This document shows, one piece after another, positions 17,882-25,678 of a DNA stretch of 34,458 nt. The translations under genes and the position numbers were made by a program. This DNA comes from Arthrobacter sp. ISL-95 (GTDB lineage: Bacteria > Actinomycetota > Actinomycetes > Actinomycetales > Micrococcaceae). The stretch is from the NCBI RefSeq assembly GCF_018613695.1, contig NZ_JAGGPR010000022.1, positions 1 to 34,458 of the forward strand, in the 5' to 3' direction. The stretch's first letter is position 1; each line of letters opens with the position of its first letter. The notes below the pieces were generated by a model, which worked only from the letters and a program-made list of their open reading frames with translations, had not been told where the DNA came from and searched no databases.

Positions 17882-18190
17882 ACGCTGGGAGTGAACCAAG
17901 AGCGTGAACGTGGTGAAGCCGATCCAGGCGGTGTCACACTTAGTGCCAAACGAGTGCTTTCGTTCATGCTTGGACCGCGCGACGGGTTGGGGCCCCTACA
18001 GGAAGCGATGACCACGGATCATGACTTGGGTTCCGCATGGCGGTATTGCTACACACCTTCAATGTCGCGGCTCACGACTGAGGCCGGACCAATTCCATCA
18101 TTTAGCGTGGAGAAGGTCCGGCCCGATCGGAGCGTAAGAGCAGCATCGTAATTCAAATGGGTAGCGTGGTACTTAGAGAGGCAGCATCGG
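17882..18190. other. Convergent intergenic region
   Basis: No gene that I can support in 309 bases. It lies between the 3' ends of the PucR gene (+) and the adenylate kinase gene (-), and contains a large inverted repeat that probably terminates both. Confidence 0.5.
18082..18123. terminator. Inverted repeat between convergent genes, probable bidirectional terminator
   Basis: GGCCGGACC at 18082-18090 pairs perfectly with GGTCCGGCC at 18115-18123 across a 24-base loop. It lies about 200 bases after the PucR stop and 70 bases after the adk stop. No clear T-run follows on either strand. Confidence 0.45.
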
Positions 18191-18811
18191 CTAGACCCCG
18201 ATACCGGCCCCCAAAGTGGTGGTCTGCCTTGATGACAATCCGAGCGTAAGGTCGAGTGCGGTTGAAACCCTACTGGTTACTTCCGGAATGCTGCCGATCC
18301 CCTCCACCTCCGTCAGGATGCCGCGCTCGTTGTAGCGGGAGGTAACAGCCATTGTCTGGGTGAAATACAGTTGCATCCTGCTTCTGATGACTTCGGCGGT
18401 GTCATCCGAGCGGTTTTCGCGGTCAGCCCGCAGGAGTAAGCGCTGTACCAGTTCCTCAGTGTCAGCAGTGAGCTGCAGTACGAGGTCGAGTTCGTAACCC
18501 TTGGCTGCCAGGATTTCGTCGAGATAATCCACCTGACCCAGAGTGCGGGGATATCCATCCAACAGAAATCCCTTGTCTGCGTCGCTCTCTTTCAGGCGCT
18601 CACGAATCATCGCGTTCGTCACTGAATCGGGTACAAATTGCCCTGCATCCAGATATGATTTTGCAGTTTGACCCAGGCGTGTTTCATTTTTGACATTTTC
18701 GCGGAAGATATCTCCGGTTGAAATGCTGACGATCCCGAACCTCTCGGCAATGTACGTTGCTTGCGTACCTTTGCCAGCCCCGGGGGGACCTATAAGGAGC
18801 ATTCTGATCAC
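18191..18811 (-). CDS. adk: Adenylate kinase, accessory copy in a catabolic operon
   Basis: Adenylate kinase (AMP + ATP to 2 ADP), 206 residues. The P-loop GPPGAGKGT is at about 8-16. STGDIFRENV, the AMP-binding FLLDGYPRTLGQVDYL and the RSDDT segment of a short-LID enzyme are all present. No zinc-type cysteine LID is seen. The last 20 or so residues look like a divergent extension. The GTG start overlaps the TGA of the deacetylase gene (GTGA), so translation is coupled. An ATG three codons in is the alternative start. The usual actinobacterial adk lies in the secY ribosomal-protein operon; this one ends an operon that contains an AMP-forming acyl-CoA synthetase. Its likely job is to recycle the AMP that the synthetase produces (inference). 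Confidence 0.92.
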   Translation of the reverse strand: MIRMLLIGPPGAGKGTQATYIAERFGIVSISTGDIFRENVKNETRLGQTAKSYLDAGQFVPDSVTNAMIRERLKESDADKGFLLDGYPRTLGQVDYLDEILAAKGYELDLVLQLTADTEELVQRLLLRADRENRSDDTAEVIRSRMQLYFTQTMAVTSRYNERGILTEVEGIGSIPEVTSRVSTALDLTLGLSSRQTTTLGAGIGV

Positions 18812-19737
18812 GGGCGCATCCTATCTAGCGGGGTGAAGTCATTCTGAGTGGGTGTGGAAACAGGGGAGGACGACACTCGTGGCGTCGTGTCGTCTCGCCA
18901 GCACTTGAAGAGCTCCGAGAGCGTTGGAAACCATACATCGTCAAATGAAGTGACGTGGTCGAGGAACTTCTCCAGCATGACAAGGTTGTGCGCGCGCCCA
19001 ATCGTCTGCGGGTGTAATGTCCATGTCATCGCGCCACCTGCACAGCGCTCATAGGCGAAATTGAAACTGTCAATCCAACGAGCCAGAACGGTCTCGTTGC
19101 TCTGCATGAGCGGGCTTCCCTTGAAAGACTCGAGTTCGGGGAAATCGTCGAGGAACCAAGACACCGGGAACTCGAGTACGCTGCTCTCTGGGCCGAAGGT
19201 GTTTCCCTCTTCTTCGCTAACGCCGACTACCATCCGCGGCCGGTATGGCTCGAAGTCCCTGCCCATCAGGGACGAGTCCCAGTCGAACTCGAATTGGGCA
19301 AGGAGGTCGAGGGTGTTGTCGGTAACGTCCAGTGCCGGTGAGCGGTATCCCTGGGGACGTTGACCCAGGAGCTTTTCATGCTGGGCTATTTGCAATTCCA
19401 GCAGACGTTCTTCCTCGGCTCGTTCGAGTGCAGGCACATACTCGTGGTACACACCGTGTGCGCCAATCTCATGGCCGGCCTTGACAATCGCGTCCACAGA
19501 GCCCGGGAATGTCTGCATCGTGTGTGTAGGCACGCACCAAGTCGTAGTGATTCCGTAGCGCCGGAAGGCGTCGAGAAGTCGTGGTGCACCGACTTCGGCA
19601 CCAAATTCACCTCTGGACATCAAGGATTGGGAGGTCGAGCGGAAAGTGCCCAGCCATACGCTCTGGGCATCAAAATCGGGGCTTAGCGAAACAGCAAGCC
19701 GTTTGCCTTCTGGTAAATGAAGAGGCACTTCGAGCAC
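18808..19737 (-). CDS. NodB-fold polysaccharide-deacetylase-family hydrolase (possible imidase/amidase)
   Basis: A 309-residue cytosolic protein of the NodB/carbohydrate-esterase-4 fold, a metal-dependent amide hydrolase family. The motifs are present in order: SPDFDAQ (Asp21/Asp23), HGVYHE (His94 and His98, metal ligands) and GYRSPALD (about 130-137). No signal peptide or membrane segment is seen, so a cell-wall substrate is unlikely. The form SRGEFGAEVG resembles the HpPgdA/PuuE group, which includes allantoinases and cyclic-imide hydrolases acting on small molecules. The GTG start has a weak AGAAAG site. It lies 56 bp after the MaoC gene and overlaps adk. Hydrolysis of a small amide, imide or N-acyl compound of the pathway is the best inference. 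Confidence 0.85.
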   Translation of the reverse strand: MLEVPLHLPEGKRLAVSLSPDFDAQSVWLGTFRSTSQSLMSRGEFGAEVGAPRLLDAFRRYGITTTWCVPTHTMQTFPGSVDAIVKAGHEIGAHGVYHEYVPALERAEEERLLELQIAQHEKLLGQRPQGYRSPALDVTDNTLDLLAQFEFDWDSSLMGRDFEPYRPRMVVGVSEEEGNTFGPESSVLEFPVSWFLDDFPELESFKGSPLMQSNETVLARWIDSFNFAYERCAGGAMTWTLHPQTIGRAHNLVMLEKFLDHVTSFDDVWFPTLSELFKCWRDDTTPRVSSSPVSTPTQNDFTPLDRMRP

Positions 19738-19793
19738 CTTTCTATTTCACGCAAGGAGATCACCTTGACGAACCTTATGGAGTATGAGGCCAC

Positions 19794-20279
19794 CTAGACC
19801 GGGCGACGAGAAAGAAGGACGATCCAGTCGCCTTCCTGGCAGATCACGCCGTTCTGGTTCAGAATCTGAACCCGAGTAGTCACAACACCCCGGTCGGGCT
19901 TGCTGGCAGACGGCTTGATGCCAATCACTTCTTCACGAACACTGATGGTGTCACCAATAAAGATCGGGGCACGGAGGTTCCACTTGTCGATCCCCAGAAA
20001 GGCTATCGCTGAGCCGTTCTTCCATCCCAGCGCCATTTCCAGCCCAAAGGCGAGTGAAAGTGCGCCGGGACCATGGAACACCCTGGTGCCGAATTCTGTC
20101 GTTTTGGCATACTCCTCGTTGGTGTGGAGCGGGTGCATGTCGCCGGACCATGTGGCGAAGGTTACGACATCGAATTCTGTGACGGTTCGTCCCGCTGAGG
20201 TCCACTGCTGTCCAAGATCCAGCTCTTCCAGGTAGCGCACGGCTGACTCATTGGTCGTGCCGAGTAGGTGAGTAGTCAA
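19794..20279 (-). CDS. MaoC-family (R)-enoyl-CoA hydratase-like dehydratase (copy 1)
   Basis: A 161-residue hotdog-fold MaoC protein, which reversibly hydrates an enoyl-CoA thioester. The hydratase motif reads FATWSGDMHPLHTNEEYA, with Asp47 and His52 in the catalytic positions. FGTRVFHGPGALSLAFGLEM follows (about 63-82). It closely matches the second MaoC gene at 26544-27038 on the other side of the divergent promoter. Its size and the SGDMHPLH form resemble short MaoC enzymes that act on branched or dicarboxylic enoyl-CoAs such as mesaconyl-CoA, but this is only a resemblance. It lies between the second FAD oxidase and the deacetylase in the seven-gene operon. Confidence 0.88.
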   Translation of the reverse strand: MTTHLLGTTNESAVRYLEELDLGQQWTSAGRTVTEFDVVTFATWSGDMHPLHTNEEYAKTTEFGTRVFHGPGALSLAFGLEMALGWKNGSAIAFLGIDKWNLRAPIFIGDTISVREEVIGIKPSASKPDRGVVTTRVQILNQNGVICQEGDWIVLLSRRPV

Positions 20280-20335
20280 TGTTGTTTCACTTCCGTTTGG
20301 TTTTTGGTGCTCTTGTGGCGGGGTAGGTACCGGAG

Positions 20336-21562
20336 CTAATAGCGAATGACTCCGTCTACTGGGGCGGTCAGGGACGGCCGGTAGAGGGAGAGTTCGTCGA
20401 GGGAGTGGCTGAGGCGGTCGCCTGAGATCAGTTCGGCTACCAGCTTTCCCGTGATCGGGCCGGCCAAGTTGCCGTAGACGTGCCCGGTGGCCAAAACCAG
20501 CCCGGGAAGTTCCTCCACCTCGTCAACGATCGGGAGGGAGTCAGCGGTGGCGGGGACGAGGCCGGCCCATGCACGTTCGATACCGAGGGACCTGTAGTTA
20601 GGGAAAGTTGTAAGCAATGAATCGATGGCCAGCTTGAGGCCGGCGGCAGACATCCTGTCATCGAGTTGGTCGGGGTAGTCCATCGGGCAGCCTATGAATA
20701 GGTTCCCGTCCTCGGTCTTGGCCACACACTCCATGTGCTCGAGACCAGTTGACTGGTCCTCTGAAGGGGAGGTGAAGTACTCGTCCCTGTAACTGGGGAG
20801 ATTCCGTATGTGGGCGTATTGTTTTGCCGCAAGCGGACCGTTCAGGATTTTATCGAGCTTTTCCTCTACCGGAGCCAGAAGGACAGCACCCAGTCTGTGC
20901 GGCTTGATCGGTACCGTTACGCCCTCTGATTCGAGCATCGTAGACCAAACACCACCCGCCCATACGACCTTGTCCGCTGAAACATTGCCGCCGACAGTTC
21001 GTACTCCGACTACCTTCGAGCCATTCCTCAGTAGTCCGAGGACCGGCGTGTTTTCATGGATTCGTACTCCAAGCCTTCGGCATTCCTGCGCCAGGGCGCG
21101 CACAAACTTCGGTGTCCGAATCTGGCCATCTTCCGGGCTGAATGTTGCTCCAATAACATCGGGCGGCAATATCGGAGCGGCTTCGTGAGCGGCCTGGTCG
21201 TCCAGGAGCTCGGCTTTGAAGCCATCAGCGATCCGGGCTTCCACAAATTCCTTGTAGACCCTGCGCTGGTCATCCGTGTAGAAAAACGTCATGGCGCCGT
21301 TGCTTCTATATTCGAAAGACGGCCCGAGGATATCTGCAAAGTCGTCGTACAGGGCCCTGCCTGCTCGGGTCAGCTCTACGGCGTAGTCTCCGTGGCGGTT
21401 CTGCATGTGAAGGAATCCGAGATTTCGCCCGGAAGCTCCGTGACCAAGTTCCCGCTGCTCGAGAAGCACAACATCGTGCCCTTTTGAAGCAAGAAAATAG
21501 GCGGTTGACACGCCCACCATTCCGCCGCCTACAACGACCACGCCGGCCTTGTCGAGGTTCAT
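20336..21562 (-). CDS. DadA/glycine-oxidase-type FAD-dependent oxidoreductase (copy 2)
   Basis: A 408-residue flavoprotein of the DAO/DadA fold, paralogous to the gene at 14622-15860. The FAD motif VVGGGMVG is near the N-terminus. GASGRNLGFLHMQ, VVWAGGVWSTML and the C-terminal AWAGLVPATADSLPIVDE are the family landmarks. I chose the ATG at 21562 because TAGGAC lies about 10 bases upstream. A reading 24 codons longer has no ribosome site and a basic, uncharacteristic N-terminus. It lies between the acyl-CoA synthetase (80 bp upstream) and the first MaoC gene. It probably oxidises an amine or amino-acid intermediate; two related oxidases in one region suggest two successive or alternative C-N oxidations. 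Confidence 0.9.
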   Translation of the reverse strand: MNLDKAGVVVVGGGMVGVSTAYFLASKGHDVVLLEQRELGHGASGRNLGFLHMQNRHGDYAVELTRAGRALYDDFADILGPSFEYRSNGAMTFFYTDDQRRVYKEFVEARIADGFKAELLDDQAAHEAAPILPPDVIGATFSPEDGQIRTPKFVRALAQECRRLGVRIHENTPVLGLLRNGSKVVGVRTVGGNVSADKVVWAGGVWSTMLESEGVTVPIKPHRLGAVLLAPVEEKLDKILNGPLAAKQYAHIRNLPSYRDEYFTSPSEDQSTGLEHMECVAKTEDGNLFIGCPMDYPDQLDDRMSAAGLKLAIDSLLTTFPNYRSLGIERAWAGLVPATADSLPIVDEVEELPGLVLATGHVYGNLAGPITGKLVAELISGDRLSHSLDELSLYRPSLTAPVDGVIRY

Positions 21563-21642
21563 TTTGTCATGTCCTAACTTCGTCTTGATGCAACACGTAT
21601 GAGGGTGCCGAATAACGAATTTTCGGCGTATCAAGCTGGCTC

Positions 21643-23184
21643 TTATGCCCGGCCCTGGCTCTTTTCCGTCGTCAACAGCGTGGCCACGTCCCGCCTGTTG
21701 ATTTTGCCGGTTGTCGAATTCACGGGGAGGGACTCGACAGCGATGAATTCGTTGGGGACCTTGTAGGACGACAGGCGGGCCGCGGCAAACGCCTTCAGTT
21801 CAGCTTCGTCAAGAGGCGCCGGGCCTCTGGGGACCACGGCGGCTACCACGCGCTGGCCGTAAACGTCGTCGGGAAGTCCAACGACGGCCACTTCGCCAAC
21901 AGAGGAATGCTGCTGAAGTACTCGCTCAACTTCTGCGGGCGAGATGTTAGTTCCGCCGCGGATGATGACATCTGAGAGCCGCCCAACGACGTAGACGAAA
22001 CCATCCTCATCCACCCGAACAAGGTCTTTTGTGCGGTACCAGCCGTCCTCAGTGATGACCGTCCGTGTTTGTTCTTCGTCGCGCCAGTAACCGAGCATCA
22101 GCCCCGGTCCAGTGGAGTACGCTTCCCCCACCTGTCCGGCTGGAACTTCCGCGCCGTCGGCGTCGAGAACTTTTAGCTTCGACCGCGGCACAAGCTTGCC
22201 TGCTGAGCCGGGCTGGGGAGTTGGGTTTGCGATGGGGTCGTAAGTCACCAGGGGCAGGCATTCGGAGGCGCAATACGCATCCAGGACGGGTAGTCCAGTC
22301 TGGGCCTCCCAGCGGCTGAATGCGGCTTCGTTCCTGGGCTCTCCGCCGGAGATACACAGCCGAAGTGATGGGAAAGCCGGGCGATCCCCTGCTTGGAGTT
22401 CGGCGTACTGGGCCAGCTTCCCGAAAGTCGCTGTCACGCCGGCCAGGAATGTGGCGGAATGCTCCTCAATGGCCGGAGCTATCATTTCCGGACGGGCCCT
22501 GCGGACTACAACAACAGTGCCGCCGCGAAGCAGGACCGCCAGGGAAGTGCTGGCAAGCCCATAGAGCCATGCCATCGGCAGGCAGATTATTGCCTTGTCT
22601 TCGGGGGAAAGATGCCAAACTTCGCCATAGGTGTCCGCGCAGTTATATATGGCTGTGGCCGAAAGCATGATCGCTTTCGGTCGGCTTGTGGTGCCTGACG
22701 AGAAACAGATCATGGACAGCGGTTCGCGAAGACCCTCGGGGTTCGTTAGGGCGTCGTGCCGAACACTGGTTATGTTGAAGTCAATGATATCGACGATGGG
22801 CGCATTTTGCGCGGCAGCAGTGATGTGCGCAGAATTTACGCTCTCGGAGACGATTATCAGGGCGGGGTCACTCGTGGCAATCGCGTATTCCAGGTCCTCT
22901 GGACCTGAAGAAGGATAGACCGTGACCAGCACGCCGCCGCTGCGCCATACTGCGAGCGCCGTGGAAAGATACTCAGCTGAGCTTTCTGCTACGAGGGCTA
23001 CCCGATATCCCGGCTTCAACCCGGCCTCAAGTAGTACGGCTGAGCGGTGCTCGATGGACGCCTGGAGATCCTTGTAACTGATGGAGGTGTCGCCGTCGAC
23101 AATCGCTGTTTTCTCGGGGTACTGATTGGCAATGCTTTCCAGCGCTGAGACACAATCCGTTAGCTCCGTCGACGATGTATTCAT
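21643..23184 (-). CDS. AMP-forming acyl-CoA synthetase
   Basis: A 513-residue class-I adenylate-forming enzyme that activates a carboxylic acid to its CoA thioester, releasing AMP and pyrophosphate. The phosphate-binding loop FSSGTTSRPK is at 161-170. YCASECLPL follows, then the ATP-binding GWYRTKDL and the hinge GRLSDVIIRGG. The C-terminal catalytic Lys494 lies in TTGKINRRD. Length is normal for medium-chain or aryl acyl-CoA synthetases. The ATG has a weak AGAGCGG site. Neighbours are the nitronate-monooxygenase-family gene 101 bp upstream and the FAD oxidase downstream. As the only CoA-activating enzyme in the operon it should mark the entry into the CoA-ester part of the pathway. The acid is unknown. 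Confidence 0.92.
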   Translation of the reverse strand: MNTSSTELTDCVSALESIANQYPEKTAIVDGDTSISYKDLQASIEHRSAVLLEAGLKPGYRVALVAESSAEYLSTALAVWRSGGVLVTVYPSSGPEDLEYAIATSDPALIIVSESVNSAHITAAAQNAPIVDIIDFNITSVRHDALTNPEGLREPLSMICFSSGTTSRPKAIMLSATAIYNCADTYGEVWHLSPEDKAIICLPMAWLYGLASTSLAVLLRGGTVVVVRRARPEMIAPAIEEHSATFLAGVTATFGKLAQYAELQAGDRPAFPSLRLCISGGEPRNEAAFSRWEAQTGLPVLDAYCASECLPLVTYDPIANPTPQPGSAGKLVPRSKLKVLDADGAEVPAGQVGEAYSTGPGLMLGYWRDEEQTRTVITEDGWYRTKDLVRVDEDGFVYVVGRLSDVIIRGGTNISPAEVERVLQQHSSVGEVAVVGLPDDVYGQRVVAAVVPRGPAPLDEAELKAFAAARLSSYKVPNEFIAVESLPVNSTTGKINRRDVATLLTTEKSQGRA

Positions 23185-23285
23185 ATCCGCTCTACTTTCG
23201 TTATTTACTTGGAAGATTCCATTGAGCCCGTTGAGCCGATCTGGCCGAACTCAACGGGCGTCTTTGGCTTGGAGGCAGTCGATCC

Positions 23286-24341
23286 TTATTGCTGTCCGAC
23301 TGCAAGTCGACGAAGAATTTTCTCTGCATCTGTTGCCATGTTCTCGACAATCTCTCCAGCAGGCAGGATCTCGTGAACGAGCTGCATGGTCTGTCCCACG
23401 GGCATCATTCCGAAGTCCATGTCACCGTCCTGATATCCAGTTTCGACCCGCGTGCCGGCAACCGCGTACTGTCCGGGGAAGCCAGCGGGTTTTTTCTCCG
23501 ACGACTCCCATTCAGAGGTCCATTTGTTCTCGAATGCACGCATACGCTTACCGCTGTATGAGTAGGTGATGGTGCTGTCCTTGAAGGACCCTCCCACCAC
23601 TCTGTTCTTGAAATTGTCGTGCCCATACGCTTCGGGGCTGGCAATGAACCGCGTTCCCACCCAGACGCCCGCTGCGCCTAGAGCGAGCGAGGCGGCCAGG
23701 CCGCGTCCATCGGCGATTCCGCCGGCGGCCAGGACTGGCTGATCCACCACATCAATGACCGCCGGGACGAGGGTCATAGTGGATGCGTATCCCGTGTGCC
23801 CGCCGGCCTCAGTTCCTTGAGCGACAATGAAATCGACACCTGCCGCGCTTGCTTCCTGGGCCTTGCCTACGGAGCCGACGAGGGAGAACACCGTGATCCC
23901 GCGGTCCTTACACTCTTTGATGAACCAATCAGGTGTAGCGAACGTCAAAACTACTGCCGAAGGTGCGGCGTCCAGGACAATCTGCACCTGGTCTGCTACG
24001 GCACCTGGTGTGAGCATGGCCTCGACACCTGCCAGTTTCTTCTGGTCAGCCCCGGAGAGCGACTGCCACAGCTCGCGTACGGGAGCCCACTGTGCTTCAT
24101 CCTCAGAAGTCAACGAATCCGGCAACAGAAGGTTCACCGCGTACGGCTTGTCGGTTCCGGCTTCGATCTTCTTGATTTCGGCGCGCAGCTCATCCGGCAT
24201 GAAGCTGACTCCGCCGAGGCATCCCAAGCCGCCGGCGTTACTGACCGCGGTCACGAGCTCAGCCTGTGCCACACGGGCCATGCCGGCGGAGCACACGGGG
24301 TATTTGAGGCCCAGAGCTTCTGTCAATGTTGTCTTGATCAT
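23286..24341 (-). CDS. Nitronate monooxygenase-family flavoenzyme
   Basis: A 351-residue FMN-binding TIM-barrel protein of the nitronate monooxygenase/2-nitropropane dioxygenase family. Landmarks are PVCSAGMARVAQAELV at the N-terminus, VAQGTEAGGHTG with the family His182, LAAGGIADGRGLAASLALGA, and GVWVGTRFIASPEA. I chose the ATG at 24341, preceded by AAAGG, over an ATG 22 codons upstream that has no ribosome site. The family also contains FabK-like enoyl reductases and other flavoenzymes, so nitronate may not be the substrate. It is the second gene of the operon, after the SDR, and precedes the acyl-CoA synthetase. Oxidation of a nitro compound or reduction of an enoyl thioester are both possible. 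Confidence 0.88.
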   Translation of the reverse strand: MIKTTLTEALGLKYPVCSAGMARVAQAELVTAVSNAGGLGCLGGVSFMPDELRAEIKKIEAGTDKPYAVNLLLPDSLTSEDEAQWAPVRELWQSLSGADQKKLAGVEAMLTPGAVADQVQIVLDAAPSAVVLTFATPDWFIKECKDRGITVFSLVGSVGKAQEASAAGVDFIVAQGTEAGGHTGYASTMTLVPAVIDVVDQPVLAAGGIADGRGLAASLALGAAGVWVGTRFIASPEAYGHDNFKNRVVGGSFKDSTITYSYSGKRMRAFENKWTSEWESSEKKPAGFPGQYAVAGTRVETGYQDGDMDFGMMPVGQTMQLVHEILPAGEIVENMATDAEKILRRLAVGQQ

Positions 24342-24458
24342 TTGTACACCTTTCACATCGAAGCCCTTGATCACTCTGGCTTCCGGATAGTTCATGTTGG
24401 CCCCCAACGGGGGAGCGGGTGGGGTTTCTACTGCTATCAGGCCATATTGTCGGCAGGG

Positions 24459-25238
24459 CTACGTTGCGTTCCAGCCGCCGTCGACCTGGATAGTTTGCCC
24501 GTTGACATAACCGGCGAGGTCGGACGCGAGGAACAGCACTACGCTCGCGACCTCTGCGGGTTCGCCCGATCGTTTCGCAGGGATGAGGAAGTCCATGATT
24601 TCGGGTGACACGCCGATACCACGCTCTTGGGTTGAAACGAGATCGCCCAAAATTTCCTCAGACGTGGCACGAAGGTTTGTCTTAATGACTCCGGGGGCGA
24701 CTACGTTTGCGGTTACCCCGTGTGGGGCAACATCGATGGCCAGGCGACGGGTAAGTCCCTCTATGCCGGCCTTGGACGCGACATAGGAAATGCCGTCTGC
24801 TGCGCCCCTTTGGCCCGCTACAGAGCCGATGGTAATGATGCGACCGGAGTTCTGCTTCGTCATCACCTGTGCTGCTGCACGGCAGCCGTAAAACGTTCCT
24901 GTCAGGTTGACGCCAATGATCTTGGCCCACAACTCTGGCGTTGTCTCGAGCACGTCGGCGTATCCGTCGAAGACTCCCGCGCTGTTGACCATGACGTCCA
25001 GTTTGCCTGTCTTTTCCACAACCTCGTCCACCAAAGCAGCCACAGAGTGGTAGTCGCTGACATCTACTACCCTCGTGTGGAGGGAGGCCGGAGAGCCGAG
25101 TTCCAGCCGGGTCTCTGCCAGACGCTCTTCTGAAATGTCACTCGCATAGACTTCGTAGTCTGCTTCCACGAATGCTTGGGCAATTGCTCGGCCGATGCCC
25201 GAGCCTGATCCGGTGATAATTACGTTTTTGCTTCCCAT
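24459..25238 (-). CDS. SDR-family NAD(P)-dependent dehydrogenase
   Basis: A classical short-chain dehydrogenase/reductase of 259 residues. The cofactor motif TGSGSGIG is at 9-16, VNSAG at 85-89, and the catalytic Ser139, Tyr152 and Lys156 are all present. The C-terminal GQTIQVDGGWNAT is typical of FabG-like alcohol or 3-hydroxyacyl dehydrogenases. Asp34 after the second strand (YASDIS) favours NAD over NADP. The ATG is preceded only by a weak GGG, so the transcript may have a short leader. It is the first gene of the minus-strand operon. It may oxidise the hydroxyacyl product of the MaoC hydratase or an alcohol upstream in the pathway. Confidence 0.9.
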   Translation of the reverse strand: MGSKNVIITGSGSGIGRAIAQAFVEADYEVYASDISEERLAETRLELGSPASLHTRVVDVSDYHSVAALVDEVVEKTGKLDVMVNSAGVFDGYADVLETTPELWAKIIGVNLTGTFYGCRAAAQVMTKQNSGRIITIGSVAGQRGAADGISYVASKAGIEGLTRRLAIDVAPHGVTANVVAPGVIKTNLRATSEEILGDLVSTQERGIGVSPEIMDFLIPAKRSGEPAEVASVVLFLASDLAGYVNGQTIQVDGGWNAT

Positions 25239-25678
25239 GCCCTACAAGCTACGTTGGGGATCTTCCGAGTGAAACTGTCATCTTCACGGCTTTTTGCTGA
25301 CGATGTCGTGGAAGCTACAGGAGCCGGGCCGGAGGCTCGGTATCCGTGCCGGCCGGATCAGCCGGAAGATTTCGGTTAGCCAACGAGCCCGGACAAAGAC
25401 GCCGCAGCGGTTATGCCGGCGGCACTACCCTGGTCGGCCACCTGATCGTACGCTGGGGGACCCGGCGCCATACAGGTTGCCTGATGGTCAGCGAGTTCAG
25501 ATACAGATGCCCGGTAATTTCTACGCCTGAGCGCTGCGGCTTCAGAAAATCTCCAATGCCGGGACGGTTCGGTGGATCCTAAAGTTCAAGGACATGGCCT
25601 ACATACTTTGGAGCTCGGCTCGTCAACTTGCCCAGCACCGCAGGTCACTTTGGAATACATGACGGTTCGGGAGAAACA
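25239..25678. promoter_or_regulatory. Divergent control region between the SDR operon and the citryl-CoA-lyase operon
   Basis: These 440 bases hold no gene I can support. They separate the two halves of what looks like one pathway, so they should contain both promoters and a shared operator. GTGAA at 25269 and TTCAC at 25283 form a short inverted repeat close to the SDR start. The ribosome site GGGAG at 25669-25673 belongs to the plus-strand gene. Confidence 0.45.

Noticed and set aside
17891..18151. An 86-codon plus-strand frame after the PucR gene
   Set aside because: It has no ribosome site, atypical composition, and overlaps the probable terminator stem.
16214..19737. Purine/allantoin degradation, suggested by PucR and a PuuE-like deacetylase-fold protein
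   Set aside because: No urate oxidase, xanthine dehydrogenase, allantoicase or ureidoglycolate gene is in the window, and the neighbours are CoA-ester enzymes.
23796..24608. A 270-codon plus-strand open frame
   Set aside because: It is antisense to the nitronate-monooxygenase-family and SDR genes and resembles no protein family.
12539..25238. Nicotine (pAO1-type) catabolic cluster, suggested by the FAD oxidase and nitrilase-family amidase
   Set aside because: None of the marker genes (nicotine or ketone dehydrogenase subunits, 6-hydroxynicotine oxidase, purU, folD) is present.
25269..25287. GTGAA/TTCAC inverted repeat treated as a firm operator
   Set aside because: Five-base arms with a 9-bp gap arise easily by chance. 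It is kept only as a weak candidate.
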